This document shows, piece after piece, positions 7,055 through 16,118 of a stretch of DNA of 46,094 nucleotides. Below the pieces are notes generated by a model that was not told the DNA's origin, searched no databases, and worked only from the letters and a program-made list of their open reading frames with translations. Within the stretch, counting starts at the first letter, position 1. Each line of letters starts with the position of its first letter. Origin of the DNA: UMGS1502 sp045545435 (lineage in GTDB: Bacteria > Actinomycetota > Coriobacteriia > Coriobacteriales > Eggerthellaceae); the NCBI GenBank assembly GCA_045545435.1, contig JAZQAV010000144.1, forward strand, positions 1-46,094, given 5' to 3'. A program made the translations under genes and the position numbers.

Positions 7055-8953
7055 CTATTCCGCAGCGGGCTCGCTTGCGGTTTCGGAGCTTTCGGAGCTT
7101 GCTTGGGTTTCGCGTACCGGCAAATACGACCGTACGGCGTCGTTTATCATGCCAACGTAAGCGGCTGCGCCTTCTTCGGACAAATGAGTGCCGTCTCCGT
7201 CGAAATACTCGGGATGTCCGCTGGAGTAACTGAACCAGTCAATAAGCTGCACGTTGTCGTAGCGCTGGGCAGCAAGGGCAAGCGCTTCGTTTGAGATATT
7301 TTGCCAATCGGTGGTTGAGCGCGTGTTGATGAACCACACATGCTTCTGCGATCCTATGGCCTCCATAAGCTCGTCCACTTGTTCCTGGTCGACGATTCCG
7401 TTTGTGCCCAAAGCGAACACCACCACGTCGCCCACGTATCCTTCGTTGTTGTAGCTTTGATAGAGGCCCACGGCCTCGTAAAACTGCCGGTTGATGAGCG
7501 CATCTATGAGACCGCGTTCGAATTGCGCATCAAAGTAGGGAATGGTGCGCACCGATACCGAGTCTCCTATTAAAACGATGTCAAAACGCTTCGCGGCTGC
7601 TTCAGCTTCGGCTTGTGCGGCTGCTTGGTCGGCGGCGGCTTGTTCGGCCGCCAGCGAAACGTTGGTCTGCACCTCGTTGTTTTCCAGCAGGTGACCCCCT
7701 TCAAGGGCGCTGGTTTCGGGGACGACGGCGCATCCTATGAGAGCTATGGCGCACACGGCGCAACTTGCGGCCACACCGACGGTTCTCCGGCGCGCCCAAG
7801 CTCCAATAGCTTCAAGCTTCTGCGCAGGGGTTTCGGCCTTTTCCTTCAATTCGTTGAGGAAGCGTCCAATTGCACCGTGGCGAATGGGGTCTTCCACAAA
7901 GGTGTAGGAGAACCAGGTAATCGCAAACATAAGGGCGAGCTGGATGATCCGCAGCCACCAGGGCACTTCGGTTTGCATGTTGCCGGGTGTGGTGAGCAGC
8001 AGCACCGGAAAGTGCCACAAATACAGCGAGTAGCTGAGCTTGCCTATCCATACCAGCGGCTTCAACGAGAACAGCTTGGCAAGAAGGCTTACCGGGTGCA
8101 CCATGATGGCAATGGCGATTGCGGTGAGCAGCGAGCAAAGAGCCAGTCCGCCGCGATAAGGAAACGCGCTGAACCCGTTGGTGAAAATCACCATGCACAC
8201 AAGGCCTGCTACTGCGGCAAAGCCAATACCGTCAAAGGCGATGCGTTCTTGGTGCGTCAAGGAGGCTCCGCTGGATTCGGCCAGGAAGCGCGAAGGCCAC
8301 ACCATGGCGAGCAATGAGCCGGCCAGCAGGCTGAACGCACGGGTGTCGGTTCCGTAGTAAATGCGGCTGGGATCGGCGGTGGGGCTGTACAGGATGGCCA
8401 TGAGCAGCACAGAAAGCACGATAAGAATAAGCGTGACCTTCTGCAGCGTCTTCTTGTTCATCCCGAAACGGAGCGCCAGCAGCAAAAATACCGGCCACAC
8501 CAAATAGAATTGCTCTTCAATTGAGAGCGACCAGCAGTGGTTCAGTGGCGAAGGCGCGCCCAATGCCTGGAAATACGAAACATCATGGAATATCTGCCAC
8601 CAGTTGTTGAAAAACAGCGCGGTGGGTATGATATCGGGTCGCATTTTGCTGAGGAGCGCATGGTTGAACAGGACGCACAAGGCGCATACGCATATCAGCA
8701 TGAAGAAGACCGCAGGTATGATGCGCCTTATGCGGCGCATCCAGAAGTCTTTCAGGTCGATGGTGCCGCTTGCGTCGAATTCGGCCATCAGAAGCCCGGT
8801 GATCAGGTATCCCGACAAAACAAAGAACATGGTGACGCCCAGCAGGCCACCGCGCGCCCAGGGCATACCCATGTGGTAGGCGATGACGGCTAAAACGGCA
8901 AACGCGCGCAAGCCATCAAGGGCAGGAATGTATCGGGATTTCGGTCGAGCCAT
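7055..8953 (-). CDS. Membrane O-acyltransferase with C-terminal SGNH domain (OatA/OafA type)
   Basis: Predicted to move acyl (probably acetyl) groups across the membrane onto a surface glycan such as peptidoglycan. Residues 8-360 are an acyltransferase-3 domain with about ten membrane helices, opening with RYIPALDGLRAFAVL and containing MFFVLSGYLIT and WSLSIEEQFYLVWP. One further helix near 395-415 leads to an Ala/Glu-rich linker, then an SGNH-hydrolase-like domain: GDSVSVR (about 461), FALGTNG and DGTHLSEEG (about 586), the last supplying the Asp-His pair. This architecture matches OatA peptidoglycan O-acetyltransferases, but the acceptor cannot be read from sequence. GGAG lies about 10 nt before the ATG. 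A strong hairpin (7046-7078) spans its stop but lacks a T-run. Confidence 0.88.
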   Translation of the reverse strand: MARPKSRYIPALDGLRAFAVLAVIAYHMGMPWARGGLLGVTMFFVLSGYLITGLLMAEFDASGTIDLKDFWMRRIRRIIPAVFFMLICVCALCVLFNHALLSKMRPDIIPTALFFNNWWQIFHDVSYFQALGAPSPLNHCWSLSIEEQFYLVWPVFLLLALRFGMNKKTLQKVTLILIVLSVLLMAILYSPTADPSRIYYGTDTRAFSLLAGSLLAMVWPSRFLAESSGASLTHQERIAFDGIGFAAVAGLVCMVIFTNGFSAFPYRGGLALCSLLTAIAIAIMVHPVSLLAKLFSLKPLVWIGKLSYSLYLWHFPVLLLTTPGNMQTEVPWWLRIIQLALMFAITWFSYTFVEDPIRHGAIGRFLNELKEKAETPAQKLEAIGAWARRRTVGVAASCAVCAIALIGCAVVPETSALEGGHLLENNEVQTNVSLAAEQAAADQAAAQAEAEAAAKRFDIVLIGDSVSVRTIPYFDAQFERGLIDALINRQFYEAVGLYQSYNNEGYVGDVVVFALGTNGIVDQEQVDELMEAIGSQKHVWFINTRSTTDWQNISNEALALAAQRYDNVQLIDWFSYSSGHPEYFDGDGTHLSEEGAAAYVGMINDAVRSYLPVRETQASSESSETASEPAAE

Positions 8954-9343
8954 TTAAACGATCTCCAAGCAAGTTCGAGTAAAGCAATCGCCTTTGGCAG
9001 GCGGTCTGAGTGCCTCATGCGCTCGTTCGATTTGCCCGTTGCGTAACGCGGTAGTCCATGCGAGCACCCCGTGCCCAAGGCAGGGAATTAGTATACGCCA
9101 CCGTCGCTGCAAAGTATGATGTATGCGCATATACAACATGCTTTGTTTGGGTTTGGGGCGCTTGCTGCGTGGCGCGGATGCAGCCCTACCGAAAAGGCCC
9201 AATCTGTTGCCGTGGGGTCCAAATCAAGTTCCAGATGTATAGTGGCGTCGTGTATTATAGGCACGACGGTTTATGATGAAAGCCGCGCACGGTGTGCGTT
9301 GAAAGCGTGCCGGAAGCGGATTGCAAATATGAGGAGGCTTGGA
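8954..9343. other. Divergent intergenic region, acyltransferase / coaE
   Basis: 390 nt with no convincing gene. On the minus strand TATACT (9094-9089) is a possible -10 for the acyltransferase. On the plus strand TATTAT (9253-9258) is a possible -10 for coaE, with only a weak TTCCAG -35 18 nt upstream. An open frame extends coaE upstream to 9116, but the conserved CoaE sequence starts at 9344. Confidence 0.35.
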
Positions 9344-9955
9344 ATGAAAACGATTTTTGTCGTCGGCGGTATGGGAGCAGGCAAATCGACGGCTCGCAAA
9401 GCCCTTGTCGACCAAGGCCTCGAATACATCGACCTCGATAAGCTTGGTCATGATGTTCTTACCTGGGACGTGGTAAAGGAAGACCTGCGAGAGGTTTTCG
9501 GTCCCGATATTTTCAACGAAGCCGGTGAGGTTGACCGCTCCGCTCTTGCGCGCAAGGCCTTTGTTACGCCTGCGGAAACGCGCAAACTCAATCGCATCAC
9601 CCAGCCGCGCATCGAGGAATTGTTCACCGAGAAGCTTGACGAGCTCAAGAAAAAGGGCTGCAAGGTTGTGGTGGTTGAGTACTCGGTGTTCAAAGACCGC
9701 GCGTCGTCAATGGCGTACAGCGCCGATGTAGTGATTGCCGTTGTGGCCCCGATGGACGTCCGCATCAAGCGTGCCGTGGCATCGGGATTTGCCGAAGAGG
9801 ACGTGCGTCATCGCATTGCCAAGCAAATTACCGACGCCGAGCGCATCGAACAGTCCGATGTTGTCTTCGTAAACGATTCCACGAAAGAAGAGCTGTACAA
9901 CAAGGTGCTTGTCTGGTGGAACGAGTTCAAAAAGCAGGAAGGCCTTGACGATTAA
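9344..9955 (+). CDS. coaE: Dephospho-CoA kinase
   Basis: Last step of coenzyme A synthesis: phosphorylates the ribose 3'-OH of dephospho-CoA. The 203-residue product begins directly with the P-loop (MKTIFVVGGMGAGKST), has YIDLDKLGHDVL after it, the CoA-domain segment with NRITQPRIEELF, and VVIAVVAPMDVRIKRAV near residues 128-144. GAGGAGG at 9331-9337 precedes this ATG, which is why I prefer it to ATG 9116 in the same frame; the extra 76 residues there are Cys/Ala-rich and unlike any CoaE. The stop overlaps a possible uvrB start, so the two are coupled. Confidence 0.93.
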   Translation: MKTIFVVGGMGAGKSTARKALVDQGLEYIDLDKLGHDVLTWDVVKEDLREVFGPDIFNEAGEVDRSALARKAFVTPAETRKLNRITQPRIEELFTEKLDELKKKGCKVVVVEYSVFKDRASSMAYSADVVIAVVAPMDVRIKRAVASGFAEEDVRHRIAKQITDAERIEQSDVVFVNDSTKEELYNKVLVWWNEFKKQEGLDD

Positions 9956-9987
9956 TGCCGCACCTCTCAAGTCTTGAGGGCGCAAAG

Positions 9988-12105
9988 ATGGAGGGCAAGC
10001 TGCCTGAAGTGCGGCTTGCCTCCACTCCGTTGCGCGTTGTTTCCCCTTATGAGCCCGCCGGCGATCAGCCGCAAGCCATTGAAGCGCTGGCGCAGGGCAT
10101 TCGCGATGGCCTGCGCTACCAAACGCTGCTGGGCGTTACGGGATCGGGCAAAACCTTCACGATGGCCAAAACCATCGAGGCGGTTCAAAAGCCGACGCTG
10201 GTTTTGGCTCCCAACAAAACGCTGGCCGCGCAGCTTGCGGGCGAGCTGAAGGAATTCTTCCCCGATAACGCCGTGGTGTATTTCGTCAGCTATTACGACT
10301 ACTACCAGCCCGAGGCGTACGTTCCCTCGTCTGACACGTTCATAGAAAAAGATGCCTCCATTAACGAAGAGGTTGAAAAACTGCGTCATGCGGCCACATC
10401 GGCGCTGCTCTCGCGTCGCGACTGCGTGGTGGTGGCATCGGTGAGCTGCATTTACGGCATTGGCTCGCCCATGGATTACGCGGGTTTGGCGGTGTTTTTG
10501 GATCGCGAAAAGCCAGCGGAGCGCGATGATGTTATCCACAACCTCATCGATATCCAATACGATCGCAACGATTATGAGCTTGCGCGCGGAACGTTTCGCG
10601 TGCGCGGTGATGCGCTGGACGTGTTTCCTCCCTACGCTGACAATCCGGTGCGCATCGAGTTTTGGGGCGACGAGATAGAGCAAATTGCCGAAATTGACAA
10701 CGTCACGGGCGAGGTGCTGCGCACCTACGAAGCGCTTCCCATTTGGCCCGCTTCGCACTATGTTACCGCGCGACCCAAAATGGAGCATGCTATTACCACC
10801 ATTCGCGAGGAGCTGCGCGGCCGCTTGGAAGAGTTCCGTCGCGAAGGCAAGCTTCTTGAAGCCGAGCGTTTGGAAATGCGCACAAGCTACGATCTTGAGA
10901 TGCTTGAGACCATGGGCTTTTGCTCGGGCATCGAAAACTATTCGCGCCATCTTGATGGCCGAAACCCCGGCGAGCCTCCCTATACGCTCATCGACTATCT
11001 CCCCGATGATTTTTTGTGCATCATCGACGAAAGCCATGTGACGGTGCCGCAGATTCGCGGTATGCACGAGGGCGACCGCTCGCGCAAGGTCACGCTCGCC
11101 GAGCATGGTTTCAGGCTGCCCAGCTGCCTGGACAACCGCCCGCTTCGTTTCGACGAATTCGAGCAGCGCGTTCCGCAGTTCGTGTACGTATCGGCTACGC
11201 CCGGCGATTACGAGGAGCGCGTAAGTCAGGCCCAGGTTGAGCAGATTATCAGGCCCACAGGACTGCTGGATCCCGAAATTATCGTTCGCCCAGTCGCCTC
11301 GCAAATTGACGACATCATTGACGAAGCACGTACGCGCGCTGGCAAAGATGAGCGCGTCCTTATTACCACGCTCACCAAAAAGATGGCGGAAGACCTTACC
11401 GATCACTTGCTTGATCAGGGTATAAAGGCACGTTACATGCATTCGGACATCGCGACGCTCGAGCGCGTTGAAATCTTGCGCGATTTGCGCATGGGCAAGT
11501 TCGATACGCTGGTGGGCATCAACCTGCTGCGCGAGGGTCTTGACCTGCCCGAGGTATCGCTGGTGGCAATTCTCGATGCCGACAAAGAAGGCTTCCTCCG
11601 CAACCATCGGTCGCTCATTCAAACCATCGGTCGCGCGGCCCGCAACGTTTCGGGCCAGGTAATTATGTACGCCGACAAGATTACCGACTCCATGCGGCGT
11701 GCCATAGACGAAACGCGTCGTCGTCGCGAGATCCAGATGCGCTTCAACGAAGAGCATGGCATTGAGCCGCAAACCATCCGCAAGGCCATCAATAACATCA
11801 TGGGCTTTGTGACCGAGCAAGAGGGCGGTCAATCGGCTGAGGATATCAACAAACAGCTGGCAGAGCTTTCGCGTGAAGAGGTGCTGCGCATCATTTCCAG
11901 CATGGAAGACGAAATGGCCCTGGCCTCGAAGAACATGGACTTCGAGCAAGCTGCCCATCTGCGCGATCAGGTGGTTAAACTGCGCGCCCAGGTGGAGGGC
12001 ACGTCCGAAGCGGATGCGCTGGCCGACTTGAAAAAGCAGGCGCGCAAAGGAAGCGCTTTCGGCAACCGCAAGCATGCAGCATACGGTTCGGGGCGCCGCG
12101 CATAA
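9988..12105 (+). CDS. uvrB: Excinuclease ABC subunit B
   Basis: DNA-damage recognition helicase of nucleotide excision repair, acting with UvrA, UvrC and UvrD. About 705 residues: Walker A GVTGSGKT near 48-56, the damage-binding beta-hairpin YYDYYQPEAYVP near 101-112, DESH near 346, YVSATPGDYE, helicase motifs GINLLREGLDLPEVSLV and QTIGRAARN, and a C-terminal UVR domain (DEMALASKNMDFEQAAHLRD) that contacts UvrC. Start ATG 9988 has GAGGG 7 nt upstream; an in-frame ATG at 9955, overlapping the coaE stop, would add 11 residues and is also possible. No LexA box was seen upstream, but the promoter probably lies before coaE. Confidence 0.96.
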   Translation: MEGKLPEVRLASTPLRVVSPYEPAGDQPQAIEALAQGIRDGLRYQTLLGVTGSGKTFTMAKTIEAVQKPTLVLAPNKTLAAQLAGELKEFFPDNAVVYFVSYYDYYQPEAYVPSSDTFIEKDASINEEVEKLRHAATSALLSRRDCVVVASVSCIYGIGSPMDYAGLAVFLDREKPAERDDVIHNLIDIQYDRNDYELARGTFRVRGDALDVFPPYADNPVRIEFWGDEIEQIAEIDNVTGEVLRTYEALPIWPASHYVTARPKMEHAITTIREELRGRLEEFRREGKLLEAERLEMRTSYDLEMLETMGFCSGIENYSRHLDGRNPGEPPYTLIDYLPDDFLCIIDESHVTVPQIRGMHEGDRSRKVTLAEHGFRLPSCLDNRPLRFDEFEQRVPQFVYVSATPGDYEERVSQAQVEQIIRPTGLLDPEIIVRPVASQIDDIIDEARTRAGKDERVLITTLTKKMAEDLTDHLLDQGIKARYMHSDIATLERVEILRDLRMGKFDTLVGINLLREGLDLPEVSLVAILDADKEGFLRNHRSLIQTIGRAARNVSGQVIMYADKITDSMRRAIDETRRRREIQMRFNEEHGIEPQTIRKAINNIMGFVTEQEGGQSAEDINKQLAELSREEVLRIISSMEDEMALASKNMDFEQAAHLRDQVVKLRAQVEGTSEADALADLKKQARKGSAFGNRKHAAYGSGRRA

Positions 12106-13262
12106 TGAGCGCCGCAAAGGCGAAAACCCTTGCGTTTTTAACTGTGGTGGCTGCGTGCTGCGTGCTGCTTTGCGCGACGGCGTCTTGTGCTCACGATAGC
12201 TCGCGAACGTCTTCTTCAGCCGCTTCTGGCGAAACCGCTTTTCTGGAGGTGGAAGACGAGACTGTGCGCGAAGAGCCCTTCTTGGTCTCTTTGGGTTTTA
12301 TTGGCGATATAAACTTTGCCGACGACTATTACCCCATGCAGCACCTTGCGAATGCGGGGTCGACCAACATCGCCGACGGCATCGATCCGTCGTTCATAGC
12401 GCTTATGAACGACGTGGATGTGATGTGGGCTAACAACGAATTTGTTTACAGCACAAGTGAAGAGCCCCTGCCAGGGAAAAAGTATACGTTCCGCGCGTCA
12501 CCATCCAACGTTTCCTATTTGAGCGATCTGGGCATAGATATTGTGGGCTTGGCAAACAACCATACGTTTGACTACGGCGCGCAATCGTTTATTGACACGA
12601 TGGACACGCTTGAGGGCGCCGGCATTGCCTATGTGGGCGCGGGGCGCAACGACCAGCAGGCGTACGCGCCCGTTTATAAGGAAGTTGACGGCATCACGAT
12701 TGCCTACGTTGCGGCTTCGAGCGCGGAAAACACCATCTACACGCTGGAGGCGACGCCCACCGAGCCGGGTATTGCCTGGTGCTACGACAACGAGCGGTTT
12801 TTGCAATCGGTGCGCGAGGCTGCGGCAAATGCCGACTTTGTGGTGGTACTGCCCCATTGGGGCGTTGAGCATTCGGCGGCCTTTACCGACGAGCAGGCCG
12901 AATTTGCCCATCAGTATATCGACGCTGGTGCCGATATAGTTGTTGGTGCGCATCCGCACGTCTTACAGGGCATCGAAAGCTACCACGGGAAGCCCATCTT
13001 CTACAGTCTGGGTAATTTTTGGTTTGACTCCTACAACATTTTCACCGCACTGGTTGAGGTGCGCATCCAGGGGGTTCGTTTGCCCGAAGGGGGCATCAAG
13101 GGCGAACCTGCCGTGACGGTGGTTGTTCATCCCGGGGTGCAATACAACGTGTTCACGTCTTGGGAAGAGGGCACCGAGGCGGGCCAGCGGGCTCTTCAGG
13201 GCCTCTCCGACCTCTCGGTTAATGCGTCAATTGCTGAAGACGGAACCGTGCAGTTGGGGTAG
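12105..13262 (+). CDS. CapA-family exported protein (poly-gamma-glutamate synthesis type)
   Basis: 385 residues. An N-terminal hydrophobic signal (about 8-28) ends in TASC, a poor but possible lipobox; a Ser/Glu-rich linker follows. The catalytic-like domain shows the metallophosphoesterase-type motifs of the CapA/PgsA family: GDINFAD, ANNEF, GLANNHTFDYG, VVVLPHWGVEHS, VVGAHPHVLQGIE and FYSLGNFWFDS. Family members act outside the membrane, and some are needed for poly-gamma-glutamate capsules, but no capB or capC neighbour is present, so a capsule role should not be assumed. It starts by sharing one base with the uvrB stop and ends 13 nt from the convergent dtd. Confidence 0.85.
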   Translation: MSAAKAKTLAFLTVVAACCVLLCATASCAHDSSRTSSSAASGETAFLEVEDETVREEPFLVSLGFIGDINFADDYYPMQHLANAGSTNIADGIDPSFIALMNDVDVMWANNEFVYSTSEEPLPGKKYTFRASPSNVSYLSDLGIDIVGLANNHTFDYGAQSFIDTMDTLEGAGIAYVGAGRNDQQAYAPVYKEVDGITIAYVAASSAENTIYTLEATPTEPGIAWCYDNERFLQSVREAAANADFVVVLPHWGVEHSAAFTDEQAEFAHQYIDAGADIVVGAHPHVLQGIESYHGKPIFYSLGNFWFDSYNIFTALVEVRIQGVRLPEGGIKGEPAVTVVVHPGVQYNVFTSWEEGTEAGQRALQGLSDLSVNASIAEDGTVQLG

Positions 13263-13275
13263 CGCATGGCTTTTG

Positions 13276-13725
13276 CTAGCTCAGCTCGTCGGTGTCCAGC
13301 ACAATAGTGAACGGCCCGTCGTTTACCAAGCTCACTTGCATGTCGGCGCCGAACTCGCCTGATTCGACGTGCGGGACATCAAGGCGCGCACGTTCAAGAA
13401 ACAGCTCGTACAAGCGGTTCGCCTCATCGGGTGAACCCGATTCGGTAAACGAAGGACGATTGCCGCGGCGGCAGTTTGCGAACAACGTAAACTGGGAAAC
13501 AATGAGCACGCTGCCCTTGACGTCGGCGAGGGCAAGGTTTGTTTTTCCGTTCTCGTCCCCAAAAATGCGCAGTTTGAAAATTTTCGTCCACAGGCGTTCA
13601 ACCTGCGCTTCGGTATCGTTTCTGCCAACACCCAGGAAGATAAGAAGTCCGCGGTCAATTACGCCGCAGACGTTTCCGTCGATGCTTACACGAGCGTTTG
13701 AAACTCGTTGGATAACTGCGCGCAT
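13276..13725 (-). CDS. dtd: D-aminoacyl-tRNA deacylase
   Basis: Removes D-amino acids and mis-attached glycine from tRNA. The 149-residue product matches the family from the first residue (MRAVIQRVSNARVSIDG) through GLLIFLGV, the catalytic segment VSQFTLFANCRRGNRPSF and the Gly-cisPro loop VSLVNDGPFT. An in-frame ATG 18 nt earlier adds residues absent from the family; the chosen ATG has AGGAGG 4 nt upstream. It is transcribed against capA-like and divergently from recN; the 180 nt between holds the recN promoter. Confidence 0.94.
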   Translation of the reverse strand: MRAVIQRVSNARVSIDGNVCGVIDRGLLIFLGVGRNDTEAQVERLWTKIFKLRIFGDENGKTNLALADVKGSVLIVSQFTLFANCRRGNRPSFTESGSPDEANRLYELFLERARLDVPHVESGEFGADMQVSLVNDGPFTIVLDTDELS

Positions 13726-13865
13726 GCATCCTCCTGAGGTCATTGGATTTGGGTAGAATTATGTGATGCCAGCTAGATTCTAACCTTACCGGGACAAAGG
13801 TGCCACTCGGTTGAGCGATGTTGGTGTGCTGTCGGTTGATTGGAAGATTCTTGTTGGGTTCGCTT

Positions 13866-13874
13866 TGCTATACT
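13866..13874 (+). promoter_or_regulatory. Extended -10 promoter for recN
   Basis: TGCTATACT, 32 nt before the recN start, with TTCTTG (13848-13853) as a possible but short-spaced -35. No LexA-type box was visible around it. Confidence 0.5.
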
Positions 13875-13905
13875 CACAATGACGTTATCAACCAGTGGGG
13901 GACCC

Positions 13906-15657
13906 ATGATTGATGAAATACAGGTGCGCAATGTCGCCCTCATACAGCAAGCAGCTCTGGTGCCTTCTCGGGGCTTGACGGTGCTCACTGGCGAAACCGG
14001 TGCGGGCAAAACCGCCCTGCTCTCTGCGCTTAAATTGCTCATGGGTGCGCGGGCCGACCGCGATATGGTGCGCGACGGCACCGATGAGCTTGAAGTTTCC
14101 GGAAGGTTCTTCAATCTGGGCACTTCAGGCGATTGCGAGCTGGCTCCAGAAGATGACGAATCGCTTTCAGCCGCGAGCGATTCGCCTTCTTCGAAGGATG
14201 CACAAGACTGGGGAAATGACGAGCTGCCGTTTGATTTCGACGACGAAACGGTAGTCTCGCGACGCGTGGGAAGCGATGGCCGTTCGCGGGCCTCAATCAA
14301 TGGCTCGTTGGCAAGCGTTCGTGAGCTTGCGGCACTGGTGGCGCCTTCTATCGATTTGTGCGGACAGTTTGAGCATCAGCAACTTATGAGGCCTGCAACG
14401 CATGTTGCGCTTTTGGACGCGTGGGCGCGCGAGCACGTTGCCGCGCCTTTGGAGGCCTACCGCTGCGCTTTTAAAGCGGCCCATGCGGCAGCGGAGGAGT
14501 TCGAACGCGTTCGTGAGGCCACAAATGCAACATCCGCAAAAGTTGATGAGGCGCGTTTTGTACTTAAGCGCATAGACGAGGTATCTCCCCAAGAAGGGGA
14601 GTTCGAGCAGCTAAAACTCGATCTGGCACGAGCTGAGCATGCGGAATCGCTGGCTGTGGCTTTGCAGGGCTCCTACGCTGCGCTTTCCGATGATGGCGCC
14701 GTTTTGGATCAGCTGAATCAAGCCGCGCATTTGCTTGAGACGGCGGGGCGCGTGGACGAGGAATTGCAAACGTTGGCCGAGTCGCTTCGTGAGGCTGGCT
14801 ACGTGATAGAAGATGTCGCTCGTGAAGTGCGCGCGCATCAGGACGACATCGAGTTCGACCCCGACTTGCTGGCTGAAAAACAGGAGCGCTTCTCGCAGTT
14901 GCAAGGTCTTATGCGAAAGTACGGCCCCACTATGGAGCAGGTTCTGGAGCATCGGGCGCAAGCCGAAGAAATTGTGGCGCTTGTGGATAACGGCGAACAG
15001 CGTTTGCACGAAGCCCAAGAGGCACTTGATGCCGCCGAGGCTGCGCTTTTTGAAGCCGCTGACAAGCTGGACGAGCAACGAAGCTTTGCCGCCCCGCTGT
15101 TCGCGCAGGCGGTAACCGAGGTTATGGCCAAATTGGAAATGGGCTCTGCGCAGCTGTTGTGCACCGTGGAACGCTTGGATCGCGCTTCGTGGACGAGCGC
15201 GGGCCCCTCGCGCGTTGAATTCATGTACCGTCCGGGAAAGGGCATGACCGCGCGTCCGCTTGCGCGCATTGCGTCAGGTGGCGAAGTAAGCCGCGTCATG
15301 CTTGCAACCAAGGTTGTTCTGGGAAAAACCGACAGCGTTGACACGTTGGTTTTCGACGAAGTGGATGCAGGGGTAGGCGGCTCAACCGCTCTCGCCCTTG
15401 CTCAAGTAATAGCCGATTTGGCGAAAACGCATCAGGTTATCGTGGTAACGCATCTTGCTCAGGTTGCCGTGTACGGCGACGTTCACTACGTGGTGTCCAA
15501 AAAGCTTGACGGGGACGACCAAATTCCCCAAACGGTGATTGAGCGCGTTTCCGGGGATCGCCGCGAATGCGAGATTGCGCGCATGCTGTCGGGCGATACC
15601 AGCGATGTTTCGCGTGCTCACGCGCGCGAGATGCTTGAGCATGCCCGTGCGTTTTAA
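13906..15657 (+). CDS. recN: DNA repair protein RecN
   Basis: SMC-like ATPase acting in double-strand break repair. 583 residues: Walker A TGETGAGKTALL near 28-39, QFEHQQLM Q-loop region, long coiled-coil arms (about 160-370), ABC signature SGGEVSRVMLATKVVL near 457 and Walker B LVFDEVDAGVGG near 482. ATG 13906 directly precedes the conserved IDEIQVRNVALI and has GGGGG upstream; the open frame extends to 13840 but those residues are unlike RecN. Between strands of the head domain is an insert of about 35 acidic and serine residues (near 69-108) that I do not expect from well-studied RecN. No terminator is evident after it. Confidence 0.95.
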   Translation: MIDEIQVRNVALIQQAALVPSRGLTVLTGETGAGKTALLSALKLLMGARADRDMVRDGTDELEVSGRFFNLGTSGDCELAPEDDESLSAASDSPSSKDAQDWGNDELPFDFDDETVVSRRVGSDGRSRASINGSLASVRELAALVAPSIDLCGQFEHQQLMRPATHVALLDAWAREHVAAPLEAYRCAFKAAHAAAEEFERVREATNATSAKVDEARFVLKRIDEVSPQEGEFEQLKLDLARAEHAESLAVALQGSYAALSDDGAVLDQLNQAAHLLETAGRVDEELQTLAESLREAGYVIEDVAREVRAHQDDIEFDPDLLAEKQERFSQLQGLMRKYGPTMEQVLEHRAQAEEIVALVDNGEQRLHEAQEALDAAEAALFEAADKLDEQRSFAAPLFAQAVTEVMAKLEMGSAQLLCTVERLDRASWTSAGPSRVEFMYRPGKGMTARPLARIASGGEVSRVMLATKVVLGKTDSVDTLVFDEVDAGVGGSTALALAQVIADLAKTHQVIVVTHLAQVAVYGDVHYVVSKKLDGDDQIPQTVIERVSGDRRECEIARMLSGDTSDVSRAHAREMLEHARAF

Positions 15658-15789
15658 CGTGCAGTTGGACCTTTTTCGCACCTTAAGTTTTCGCTTTGCG
15701 GCAATTGCTCCGAGCGCGTTGGAGCCATGCCCAAAAACGGCACGATGAATGCAAGATTGCACCGTTCGGAAAAAAATTAAAATAACAGC

Positions 15790-15818
15790 TTGACTTAAAT
15801 ACTACGTCGCGATAAAGT
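15790..15818 (+). promoter_or_regulatory. Promoter of the Trp T-box / ECF operon
   Basis: TTGACT (15790-15795), 17-nt spacer, TAAAGT (15813-15818). A start near 15825 fits the 5' end of the T-box. The -10 and spacing are the same as in both putative rRNA promoters at 45820 and 45940. Confidence 0.7.
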
Positions 15819-15844
15819 GCACATCACAATTGAATAGCTCAAAC

Positions 15845-16113
15845 CGATGAGGCGAAAGTAACGTCAGCAGAGGCGCTCACAGAGAGCGGGCGATGGTGAA
15901 AATCCCGCAGTAGCTGGTTGGCAAATGGGTCGCCGAGGGAAAGGGGAACGGCCGCAAGGCTCAGTATCCGGACCGTGAGCCCGCGTTAGAGGCAGGACAT
16001 GTGTTGGCATGTTCGTGAGAGGGTTCTCGACCAGAACCAAGCAAAGGTGGCACCGCAGGTTTATCAAGCCTGTCCTTTGAAGCTCGCAAGAGCTTGAAAG
16101 GACAGGCTTTTTT
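15845..16113 (+). ncRNA. T-box leader, predicted tRNA-Trp specific
   Basis: Stem I: base GGCGA/TCGCC (15851-15855 with 15930-15934), AGTA of the specifier loop at 15857-15860, arm GTCAGC/GCTGGT, and the distal AGAGAGC (15881-15887) with hairpin GCGGG/CCCGC. The specifier position, just before the base stem, reads TGG (15926-15928, Trp) followed by a purine. The T-box AAAGGTGGCACCGCA is at 16043-16057; its TGGC bulge would pair with an acceptor end carrying discriminator G73, which tRNA-Trp has. A terminator hairpin follows. Uncharged tRNA-Trp should therefore switch on the ECF genes. Codon assignment is from my manual fold. Confidence 0.88.
16066..16113 (+). terminator. T-box regulated terminator
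   Basis: 13-bp perfect stem (16066-16078 with 16097-16109) and a run of six T (16108-16113). It follows directly on the antiterminator sequence, as expected in T-box leaders. Confidence 0.9.
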
Positions 16114-16118
16114 ACTGT

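Noticed and set aside
7046..7078. Terminator of the acyltransferase gene
   Set aside because: The hairpin spans the stop codon and no T-run follows on the minus strand.
9116..9343. Upstream in-frame extension of coaE
   Set aside because: Residues are unlike CoaE, and GAGGAGG stands before the ATG at 9344, which directly starts the P-loop segment.
15658..15789. Terminator after recN
   Set aside because: ACGG/CCGT around 15736-15757 is followed by an A-run, not T, on the transcribed strand.
15850..16060. Cobalamin riboswitch upstream of the ECF genes
   Set aside because: No B12 box is present; AGAGAGC and GGTGGCACCGC identify a T-box instead.
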